Source of the DNA: Owenia fusiformis | Taxonomy: Eukaryota > Annelida > Polychaeta > Sabellida > Oweniidae | Length of the DNA stretch: 64,000 nt | Direction: 5' to 3' | Assembly (NCBI GenBank): GCA_903813345.2 | Contig: CAIIXF020000003.1 | Span: 30,891,248 to 30,955,247 of the forward strand | Part shown: positions 12,012-24,400 of the stretch, piece by piece | Layout: each line of letters begins with the position of its first letter | How positions within the stretch are numbered: position 1 is the stretch's first letter | Translations under genes and position numbers: made by a program | The notes under the pieces: generated by a model | What the model was told of the DNA's origin: nothing | The model's input: the letters and a program-made list of their open reading frames with translations, nothing else | Databases searched by the model: none

Positions 12012-12416
12012 TTATTTCATCCTACTAGATGTCCGCGGTACATACACATTCCCAGTCGTAGCTGCTGGTAAAGTAGGAGGGTATATATTGGCCTTAAGGG
12101 GATATCTCTTCCCAGCAATATCAATCTCAAACTTAGCATCTCTCATTATAAAATCATTCGTAATAAGCTCCTCTTTTTTTGTCTCCTGGTTGTAACTATG
12201 CACAAATCCCAGGCAGATGAGTTTCTCTAGTGTGTAACCATATCCACTAGATGTCACTGTTCCACAATAGTGGCCGTTCCTGTATATTGGCTCTCCCTGG
12301 AAGGGCCATGGGTCATTGTCAAGATTGTGCCCTTCAACGAGGAATTGAACTAGTTTCTTAGTTATCCCATCTTTGTGCTGCTGCTCTAGGGCTGCCTTTC
12401 CAATGAAGTCTGGTTT
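12012..12416 (-). CDS. PDPR: PDPR-like terminal exon
   Basis: 405 nt including stop. Encodes KPDFIGKAALEQQ, GEPIYRNGHYCGTVTSSGYG, LICLGFVHSYNQ, FEIDIAGKRYPLKANIYPPT and ends NVYVPRTSSRMK. The GCV_T C-terminal barrel is complete and the family-typical length is reached. Confidence 0.88.
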   Translation of the reverse strand, partial: KPDFIGKAALEQQHKDGITKKLVQFLVEGHNLDNDPWPFQGEPIYRNGHYCGTVTSSGYGYTLEKLICLGFVHSYNQETKKEELITNDFIMRDAKFEIDIAGKRYPLKANIYPPTLPAATTGNVYVPRTSSRMK

Positions 12417-15400
12417 CTGAAATAACACAAGGGAACAGTAAAACCTGTATATCCGAACACTTATCAAAATCTGAACACCTCTCAACACAAACACTTTTTT
12501 GGGCCAATGTGGCCATAGCCCTCCATCTTGTAAAAACATGGAAATATGAACACCTACCAATTGGCACACTTTTATCTGGTCATTATAGCATTTAGATAAG
12601 TATGTGGAATAAAAAACAATTCGTTGGTAGTCTGATCTGTGATTAACATTTCAAGCATAAAATTAGGATTATAAAATTAGTCAGTCAAATTTTCAGATTT
12701 AATTGACCCTTTCCATTAGTTTGATTTTGCTTCTTAAAAGAGAGCTTCACCTACCTTATAATCCTAATATAACAGGCTCTGACCCTCAGTGTTATTTAAA
12801 TCTAGTATGCACTCAATATACTGGTTGGCCCAAACGAAGGCTAACAGTTATTGAACCATCTCTTTCTGTAAACTGTAAACCTACTTTTGGGCCACCCAGT
12901 ATATATGGGAAAAGTTTGAAGCAAATTAATTTGTTAGGTCGAAATAAATATCAGCAGGGAACCCAAGAATTGTGTGTTAAAACTCCAACAATAAAATCTT
13001 TCAGACTTACATCAAGTCTGACCCTGAATTCTCTGCTACACTCCAGGGGAGTAGTATAAGGTGATAGTTCCTGTCCCCAGTATGCAAAGAACTTCTCAAT
13101 ACGCAGACACCTCAGCGCAAAGTACCCAGCATTCCTTATTCCGTAATCCTTCCCAGCAGCCATCAGTGTGTCGTACACATGTAGAGCATACTAAATGAAG
13201 ACGTTAATTGAAAATATGGATTGGAAATTATGGCCTGTAATGAATGTTGTTTTGTTATACAATTTTCATAGGCTAGGTCTTAGAAGGAATTTTATAAAAA
13301 GATGGAGTTGAAGTCAATCTCTTTTATCTTTATATTGACCTAGAATCTCTGATAATTTAACATTATATAATGTTACAATGGAATTAGTTCACTACGTTTA
13401 AACATTTGTTACAAATGGTTATTTATTCTTTATTCATTAAAATCATAATTTGAAAAATTTGAATGTGGAATCAAGAAAATGAGTTTATTTTTACCTCAGA
13501 TGGAATGTAGAGAATCCAGCCATCTTCCCCTGAATGTGTAAGTCTCATTGCTCGTATACCACTAGCATGGCCTACACTGATGATCTGAAACCAAAACGGG
13601 AAAACTAAAAGCATTTAAAGCTATTAACTGGTTGAAGACCAGACGTATACCATTATAACAGAAATTAATAAAAAGACCATTCATTAAAGCAAGCCAAAAG
13701 GGTTCAACAGAACATACTTTGCAGTTCATGGAGCTAAAGTCCTGTTTGGACATGTTCGTATCAGTCAGGTTTGACAACAGTTCTTCTGCCTTGGGACCAA
13801 TCACATTGATTGCTGTGTACATAGATGTCACGTCACCAATCTGTACAGAGCCATCTGCTGGTAGATGTTTGCGTAACCAATGCTGACTGCGGGTCTGTTG
13901 TGATGTAGAACAGATGAGGAAATAACTGGAATGAGAATATACAGAACATTCTAGAAAGCTTAGATAATGATACAAAAATTGTCTTCAAACTTTGTTTGGA
14001 TGGAAAAAAATCTAACCTCTTGAATATGTTTGAGAAACAATAAAAGGGCAACGAGGCAAATTAGAAGGTGGTGTCAAATTACTACATAAGTTGATTTTGA
14101 ACTGAAGTGCAGACATGACTTCAAAATCACCAAAAAGTCGAGTGACATTCTACATTTCCTCCAAGCTTAGAAATTATTTATATTTTTGCACATTGCGAGT
14201 ATTAATAATGTTGATTTACCTGTTTTCATGAGTTCTCAACAAACTGACATCATTCTCATATCCTCCCTGTGTATTCTGCATTCCAGTGTGGATGACTGAG
14301 CCAACTGGTTTATCAATGTCATTGGAACACACATACTGCAAGAAATCTACCACCTCTCGACCAGCAGACTGCAACATATAAAGGGAGGTTTGTTGATATG
14401 GTAAACGTGTACAAGATACAAAGATGACAAAATGTCAACACCACTTATTGGACACCCAAACACCAAATGCCGAACACTCTACACAAATAAGTTGGAGACT
14501 ATAACAATATGTCACCACTTGTTATATCAAGGGAAAGATCAATACCCGGTGATTTCAGCGGGAAGTGGCATTTCGTTCAGTGGACGAGCTGCGCGCGCAC
14601 GCATAAATGTGATTATCAATATTATTTAGGGGAGGGATATTCAAGCTTATTTTCGTCATAGGCGCGACCCAGGGCTGTTGTCTTAAGGACATTTCGTTGA
14701 AAATTAGCCATTCGGCTGATAATTTGTAAGAGTTTGCGATCTTATAATGTATAACTGTTATTCAGAAACATATTTTGACACGATTCTGTTGGAATTAAGC
14801 TTTGAACCGAGAGATATTCACGATTGATATGCACATTTTTGATTGTGCCATTGCTTTTCCATTGCACAATCCATGTATTGATAGAAGTAACAATAATGCA
14901 GATTGTTTTACCTTCAATACATGGCGGATTCACTACATATCGGTCTATTAAATACCATTTTGTGCCCTAAATAGTTTTATATTTCCATCACGGCCTGGAG
15001 CCTGGGTGTGTTTGTCTCTATGTGTATGCGTGTGAATATTGGTGGGGCTGGTAGGGCCACCAATCCCCTGGCCCCGCCCATCCTTTATTCTACTTCCCAC
15101 TTATTATAATTTATGCTGTAACATTTAGACTTCGCTGGAAAACAGTAGGAATTATTTTTCTTGCCAATCAATCGTGAATCACAATCAAAATTTCAGAAAG
15201 GATCAATCAGGCAATCGTCCAAAATCCAAATCAAGTTATAACATTATATGATATTCAGCAAGAAGTCCGGAAGAAATATAGAATATTTAAACATCAAAGC
15301 TGAAAGTTAAAAGCTAATCTGTCAATTTTCTGTCTGCAAAAGAACGTTTACATTTGACACAATAAAAGACCGAGGCTTTGAAATCTAGGATTCCCCAGGA

Positions 15401-18400
15401 AAATATGACGTCATACTAATTAGCATAAGGATTTCCCTAGTGGTCTGGGTCGTGCATCGTCCGAAAACACAATCCGATAAATACATGCTAATTTCTAAGG
15501 AGATGGGAAGTGTATGACGTGTTTATCGATTTTGTTTAACGATTTAATCAATTATCAAATTGTTTAAGTGGATAAAGTGGTCACACTTGCTTCAATTCAT
15601 AGCGTAATCGACGGATAGAAACTGCACCGAATTCCCGATATCCTACCCCGTATTATGTAGGCTATAACCACAGTGACCTGCAGATGGCGCTATCACAAAC
15701 AAGTACTGCACGAACCGATAAATTCCCGGGTATTGTAACGCCCTTGGTTATATGGCTATAAATGGGAATTGCGAACAATGGAAAATGGTATGATTATCAA
15801 ACCAAAAAGGTTAGATGATAACTGATCAACTAAATCTATTCATCATTCACATTCATAGGAACTTTTGTTGTCTTTCATTTGATCTGAAGCAATTTGGCCA
15901 CCAGGTAGTGAAATTGGTAAATACCCACTGGCACAGATTATTGGAATTGCGCATTATTGAAACAGGGTAACTACTAAACTATAAATATGATCAAATTTTG
16001 GCATGGGTTTTGCATGTAACACGAGTACTAGCTTATTTTTCATAGATTTGGTATCTTGAAAGTCACAAAAATAATCTATGAATTCATGTACTTACTTTTA
16101 ATTCAAGTTTTGTAAAGGAAGACATATCAATTAGACAGACACCTTCTCTGCATGCCCAGTACTCAGATCTGCAATAAATTCATTATACAGTAAGTTGTTT
16201 CGTTCCATGTACAGTAAAAGCTGCAAATAGAACACCTTTGGAATCTCCTAAAAGTGTTCCATTTATATGGTGTTCATTTAACATTAAATGAATGGGTCGT
16301 GGGATTCTGAAGTGTTCCACTTACAAAGGTGTTCTACTTACAATGGTGTTCCACTTACAGAAGTGTTCCAATTACAAAGGTGTTCCACTTAAAAAGGTGT
16401 TCCACTAACAGAGGTGTTTCATCTGACAGTTTTTACTTTACAGTAGTACACAACAGATACTTTTGTAAGATATCCTGACTAATTTCACATTATTCATTAT
16501 GCTAGCCTGACTCATATTATAATTTTTTTCAGGAATTGCTTTTTCAACCTTTTCACCAAATTGAAATAATTTACTACGATCCATTAACACTTTCCACCTC
16601 CCTACCAGCTTGCAATAAATATAACAAGGCATTAATATGCAAAATGTCACAACCTGCCATTTGGTACAGACATCGATGGCCAAATGTGAAATGATAACTA
16701 CGGAATGCTGTCTACTGTCTACAAAAAAGTTGGAGACTATAACAATATGTCACCACTTCTGGTGGTGACATAAAAATATGAAGTTCAGTTGCAATACCTG
16801 ACTATATCAAAGTAGGCTGGCTTATGCCAAATGTACCAGGTGTGTTTATGTGGCTTATTGCATCTTGACATTATAAATATGAAGTTCAGTTGCAATACCT
16901 GACTATATCAAAGTAGACTGGCTTGCCAAATGTACCAGGTGTGTTTATGTGGCTTATTGCATCTTGACATTATAAATATGAAGTTCAGTTGCAACACCTG
17001 ACTATATCAAAGTAGGCTGGCTTGCCAAATGTACCAGGTGGGTTTATGTGGCTTATTGCATCTTGACATTATAAATATGAAGTTCAGTTGCAATACCTGA
17101 CTATATCAAAGTAGGCTGGCTTGCCAAATGTACCAGGTGGGTTTATGTGGCTTATTGCATCTTGACATTATAAATATGAAGTTCAGTTGCAATACCTGAC
17201 TATATCAAAGTAGGCTGGCTTGCCAAATGTACCAGGTGGGTTTATGTGGCTTATTGCATCTTGACATTATAAATATGAAGTTCACTTGCAATACCTGACT
17301 ATATCAAAGTAGGCTGGCTTGCCAAATGTACCAGGTGGGTTTATGTGGCTTATTGCATCTTGGTCGGGATCATCTATAACACAAAAACGATTCCATGTTA
17401 TTCTTCTCAGTATATTGGTGGGATTATACAGTCCAGTGAAACCAGTAAAGTGGCATATTTTTGTTACCTCTAAAAGTGTTCCATCTGGCAGGTGTTCCAT
17501 TTATAAAGATCCATTTAACATTAAGTCAGTTGGTCAGGTTGACTAACAGAGGTGTTCCACTTCTGTATCTGTTCCACTTTACAGGTTTCACTGTATGTAC
17601 AAAGTAATTATTAGAACTGTAATATGGTTCTTTATTTTAATGTACTAATTCAATCAAATGAAAGATATCTTAATTTAATTATCGTATTTAATCTAGTTTT
17701 TCATGCTTTGTCTTCAGCGCATACAAAATCTATTCGTGTTCATAAACTATCGATAAAGTTAAAATAAATAATGTTTGTGTTTTTACAAACTAGAAACAAA
17801 TCTATCATGCATTAAAATATATTAGCTTACAACAAAAGTATGTGCCATTTTAAAGGGGTACATACTTATACATACATATTATACTATATACTATATATAT
17901 ATGTATATTGCAAGCAAGCAAATTAGCTGACAGAAGTAAAATGGATTTGATTCTATTTTTGTTGCTTATGATAGGAATAGAAACTGTAGAATTTCACTTT
18001 TATCAAGTCTTATCAAGACACTTAATCTATAAAGTGACATGAGAGTGCAAGTTGTCATTTAATTTACAATAAGCATATCAAATAAAATTAAATTAAAAAT
18101 AAGAGCATCTAAAATATTCATATATGTTGTAAATAGATTTCCTAAGAATATGAGTTAAAACATCAAAACAGTAAGCCCCATCAACTTATTACTATGTGAG
18201 CATTTATAAACATTGAAGTTCACAAAAAATAATGTATCAAAGTTTGGCAGTGGGGCCCTTTAAGTTACTTTAGATGAACTTTTAATCATTAATTCATTTG
18301 AAACAATCAGCAAATTAAATTACAGGACAATTAATAATAAAAATGAATAATGCAACATGTCTGAACATAGAAAATGTGAAAATTAAATCAGACGAAAAAA

Positions 18401-21400
18401 ATCAATTTATCGGCATTTTATTTTCGAAAAGTACATGATTACTGTTCAACCAAAGTGAAGGTGTTAGTATTTTAACCTATAGTTGATAGAAACACTTTGT
18501 CACAATATTTCATAATGATGAGTCAAACAATAATTATCCCAATTAACATTATAATCAATTACTCATAAAGTAAACAATCAGACAGATCAAATAAAAATAA
18601 TGTAGCAATGAAAGATCAAAGTGAGATTTGCAAGCCCTAAAGTGTAAGAAATATGCTAAAGTCAAAAAGCCCATCAAAAAATATGTTCAGTTTTTGAGAT
18701 TTATTAATTTGATAATCGGTTTACTTGCTATTTACTTCCGAGTGATTGATTCAATGTATCTATGTTCCATTTGTTTATTAAAATGATGTTTATACAATAT
18801 CAGATGTATAATCAACGACGTAATACTAATGACAGATTGTAGATATCAATTTATTATAAATCTTTAAATGCCATTTAAATTAATTCGTAATAGTTGATAT
18901 ATGATACCTAGAGGTTTGTTTAAGTAATTTATGACTCAGATTGATAAATGTTCACAATGATCTTTCAGTTGTTGAAAAATTATTATTCATATCGCTATAT
19001 GCTAATTTTCGTTACAGTCGGGTCTATTCTGTTGCTAATGAATCGCAAAAACATTAATACCACAGAAAGTATCACAAGGCTCAAAAAGCAAGAATTCATG
19101 GATACGGAACTGACTTCAACATCAAAAACCATGAAGATAAAAGAGCTCAGATGTGAACCCTGGGAAAATGAAGATTACAATCGAGTAATTGGCTATGGGC
19201 TTGATAATTATGTCAAACTCACAGAATTCCCAACAGAACATTGCTCAGATAATTCTTTATGTGGTGCTCGTCTTGACAACTCTATTGAGCCAATCAGATT
19301 TCGTGATGATTTACCGGTAGATGCTTGCTTAGACCCAGAGATTTGTGTGACAGTGATTTGTAAAACAGCGACTCGTCTTAATTTTGCACAGAAACTCGTA
19401 GCATCTATTTGGAGATTATACCCTCGTATATTTATCATAATTGTCGGAGACCGGAATAACAAATACACAAATGACCATATTTGGTATAAAACTGTGCTCA
19501 GCAACAGACATCGATTACTTTACATACAGGAGAATTCGACTGTGGGAATTAGCGCTGGGAGAAACAGAGCGCTTCAATTAGTCAAAACCAAATATTTCTT
19601 TTTAACAGACGATGACATTATTCCTGCTACAAAAAGTTCTTATAACCTCACAGATATGTTGTATTTAATGCAGATAAGTGACTTTGATATAATTGGTGGA
19701 AGTTATTCCCCGCATATATTTACTGGAATTTGGCACGCTGCCAATAGTAACCAAACAATGAATTCAATAGATGGCGCTGTAAGCTCAAATGCCAAGAAAG
19801 GTTTCGTTAATCTCTTCCACTATACTAAATATCATTACGCAAAGTTATCCTGTTTTGAATCATGTTACCACACGGATGCTACATTAAATATATTTCTCGC
19901 GAAAACTGCTGACATCATCAATATCTCAGGTTGGGACTGCAAATTCAAGATGGACCAAGAACATTTAGATTTTTTCCTTAGGGCAAAGATTGCGCGTCTG
20001 AAAGTCGGCATCTGTTATGATTTCCTGTTCGACCATATATCAAGCTCAACAAATGTTGTACATTTAAGACGTTTACAGTTGAAACCATACTTTGAACATC
20101 TATTTTTAGAAAAATGGAATATCACATATGTTTATTCCTTTGGGAGACTCCAACGGAAAAAGAGAGTTGTATTATCAAGGTTTAGTGATAACAAATATGT
20201 TTAATATAATCAACAATTTGAGACCATATGGTGGACTTACATAGACTCTTATTTTGTCATTTTGATGGGCATTTGGTTATTCAAGGATCCTTGTTGATTC
20301 ATATATTGACTCATCTACTCAATATTTCTCTTGTCAATTAGTATACAGATACATAATTATTAATTAACCTCTTGACTACCCAGAGGGACAAGATTTCTCT
20401 GTCACAAAATTTTTCACTAAAAGTGCTCAATTTTTTTCTAACTGAGCATCACCTGTTGTATATGTATGTAGTAAAATGTCAAAGACTGGCAAAAATGAAA
20501 AAATTCCCTGGTTTCAAACCAATTTTAGAAGCTGGGATTCAAGAGGTTAAGCTTTTTGAGATTATCATGATTTCTTACTTTGCCCATTGAAAATTAATTA
20601 ATGAGGACTGGAATATCTACAAATCTAAGATATTATTTGGAATTGAGAAAGATGTTTGAAAAAATGAAACTTTTTCAAAATAATTCAAAAATGAAAGATG
20701 TTCCACAACACATAACATGTAACAGTAACCATTAAAAAACAATAAAAGAAGCTAATTTTAATCTATACAATCACCAGTGTTACGCTTCCCAAAAAATAGT
20801 GCTCTTTCAAAGCCCATAATTTCACCGAATGTTGCCCCAGCCTTCTGGAATCTTGGGTATATGGTGGAATGTCGCAAGTTGCGGGCATATTGATACTCAA
20901 CGTTGGGGTAGTCCACTTTATAATGTCTCCCTGGGTGCAAGCAAAAAGCAAAGATTCAATCAACACAAGCATTAGGCAGAAATACATTAAGGTAGCCAAA
21001 GTAGAGTGACTAATCTAACTAATTCATTTGAACCTTTTACAAGTTGGTTCATACATTGTCACAAAAAGCCCACCTTAATTAATGCAAGCTCATTCACGCT
21101 GGCTATGACCAACGCAATCCAACAAATTATGTTATTAACAGCAAGCATAAAGTATATGTATTGGACTGCGTTCGGTAAACCCAGTTTGTTTATGGACTTA
21201 AAATACAGTGCAGGTTAACACAGATATCTATGTGTAATATTATATATCAGATGAACATATAGATAATGTTGACTAGTACTGCAGCATTAATTTCTTGTTC
21301 CACAAAAACAGAGCCTTCAATTTAAACTGTGTAAAATACTGTAGTAATTTCAATGTGTAGAACAATTACTTAAAATTGGTAATTTAGGTCAGTTAGTCTT

Positions 21401-24400
21401 ATGAAGGCTCTGTTAATATGCAACTTACAATATAAGAAAAGTAAAACCTATGTACAGCGAATCCTGTCTTTTACACTACTCAGACTTGTTCAACTGTTCA
21501 AAGAGAGGTGTTTATATTTACAACGAACTAATTGGATCTCATATATCTCATTTATGCCTGGGTCACATTTGCTCCGATCCATCGACCGGCGTCGAACCAT
21601 TGAGTGTTTTGTTCAATATCGTATTCAATTTTGAACAAAATACTCAATCCCCCGGGCGCCGTAGTCAAAATCGGAGCAAATGTGACCAAGGCATTAGATG
21701 AAGAAAGTTCTGAACATTTTGAGGTTGTCACAACAGAGAGGTTTTCACATACAGAGGTTTTACTGTATATAGTATATAACAGGGTGGCCCAAAAGGAGGT
21801 TTATAGTTTACAGAATGAATTGTTGAATTACTGTAAACCTACTTTTGGGTCAACCAGTATATTAGGGGATTCAACAACTATCTATAGGGGATGGTATATT
21901 CTCGGGTACAGGGGGGGGTACCTTCCCCATCAGCTTGTTTCCTCTGAAAGTACATGCCCCTCTCATATCCATTCCTCTCCCCAAAGACAGCCTTGGCTTC
22001 CTGTAGACGTGGGTAGAGGGGGGTGAGGCCGATAGCCCTAGAGGTTTGGAATTCCTCACGTGGATAGCGGAGAGTGTACATAGCCCCTATATGTTAAATA
22101 TTACATGCAATAATGGAAATATTCTGACTATTCATGCGTTAAGAAACTACCTATAGCTAAACATGCACGAGTACACAAGTCGCAAATGAATCAGTGCTGT
22201 TTAAAATCAGTACAGTTTCAAAATTGATATTGTAAAACTCAAAAAGTGGTTCTTTTTCATCTACAGTGGTTCATTTCATAATTTAGTATTTTATCATCCA
22301 GGAGTGGCACTCTTTTATCCTAAACAATACTTTTTCATCCTCAGCACTGACTTATTGGCAAATGAAACTAGACAGGTCTGGTCATCACCAAAATATGCCA
22401 AAATAAACTGTCAGATCACATATATAGGAGTTTTGCTTGCCCTGGAGAAATTCTGATCAAATATCAGTGATTTTTGGTCACTTCATATTAGTACAAATAA
22501 ACTAAAACATGCAGCTTGCTGAAATAAGTTATGACTGTTATTTGATTCCATCCAGAAAGCATGAATCCTCTGCCTAGCAACACCCTAGCAACACCATAGC
22601 AACTCCCTAGTAACGCTCTAGTTATCACATGCCTGTAATCCAATGAGTATGGAACCGAGGAAAATATAAAGCTCGCTCAAATCCTACAACTTCCTGGAAG
22701 ACCGCCCCTGCAGCTTGGGTTCGTGGGAACACTGGGGTGACTCGCACATTGCGTGCTGTTTTGAAGTCATAGAATGGCAAGTTGGGTATACGATAGAAAG
22801 AAGCACCTAAACAAAAATAAAATCATTTTTATTTACTACATATTTGACTCACATTGCAGCTTGAAAGATAATTCACACATACAGACTGTAGCTAGGTATG
22901 ATATACATGTATCACATTCCAACCAATTAGAACACAGTATACATTTAATATGTGTCTTGTATGCCAGCCTTTGAATTTAGTTGGTCAGGTTCCTCCCTCA
23001 TTCAAAGTCTTATACAGGACATTGTGCATAAAATCATCCACAATTCATTGAGCACTGAGCTTAAATCCTTTAAAACTTCATACTATTACATTTGTATTTC
23101 TTGTACTAAGTTTTTTTAACTGAAATAAATATTGGTATTGGCCTAATATTGACTTCATACTTCTACCAATAGAATTATGTATATGATTAATATAAGATGA
23201 ACGTCTAGACAAAATTGGGAACAAAAAAAGACAAACATCAAGTTACATTTTAAGAGCAAAATAACTGCATATTTTATTAAATGGAACAAAGGTTGTTTCA
23301 TGAAAGTACATTTAATTCAATGAATGACAATATTATTTAAAATTATGATTACAGTTATTGGTTCTTTTATCATTCTTGTTAACATGACTACATAAATCCA
23401 TTATTTTGTTGTACAATAAGAACTACATACCTAAAGTTTCTCTGACCCTATCACGCAGGTATTTCTTGTTGTTATGGAGATCAACAAAACGTCTGATATC
23501 AACTGACCAGAGATCAACGCTTGGACTGCCATCTATAATCCACTCTGCCATGTGACGGCCAACACCTCCAGCACTAGCAATGCCAATAGATGTCATACCT
23601 GCCGCCACAAAATAGTTGTTGATCTGGAACGAATTTTTGTTATTTCAAAATATATCTTACAATAATTGCATTTAATTTCCATTTTTCTCATTTTTTTACA
23701 ACTTTACAAGTTGTTTGTTAAAACATTTTTCAAACTAATAAAATATTAGGATTCCAAATATTGCCCCCTGTGTAACACCACTATAATATCACTATATTGC
23801 TCTCACCTCTGGTGCCTCACCCAGGATGTATTTACAATCAGGTGTAAAACTCTCTGGTCCATTGAACAACTGACGAATCTCTGCTGTTTGAATAGATGGA
23901 ATTCTGTGTAGGATCTGCTCAAGTAGCACCTCTGAAATATACATTATACATATTATGAGGTTATATAATGGTTCATTCTGTATATCGTGTTTATACTCGA
24001 GTGAGTATATGATATATTCACAAGTGAGCGTAGCGAACGAGTGAATATATTATATTCTCACGAGAGTATAAAATGCACGATATACAGAATGAATCATTAT
24101 ATAATCTTATTATGCCACGCTAAGTTCAACTACAGTTGATTCGAACACAATCATAACGATTAAAAACCATAAAAATATCCCATAGCCAACTCAATAATGC
24201 CGATGTTGATCTCGAACCATTTATGACGTCACTTGATTCTAGGAAATCATGCCGGAACCATTTAAGACGTCACTTGATTCTAGGAAATCATGAAAATTTT
24301 GGAGCGTCGGAACTCCTCATTCGCTCCGCTCATTCGAGGGACACAACAGTCTGTGTAACAAAACATACACGTTGTTCTTCGCTCTATATTCATTAGTTCC

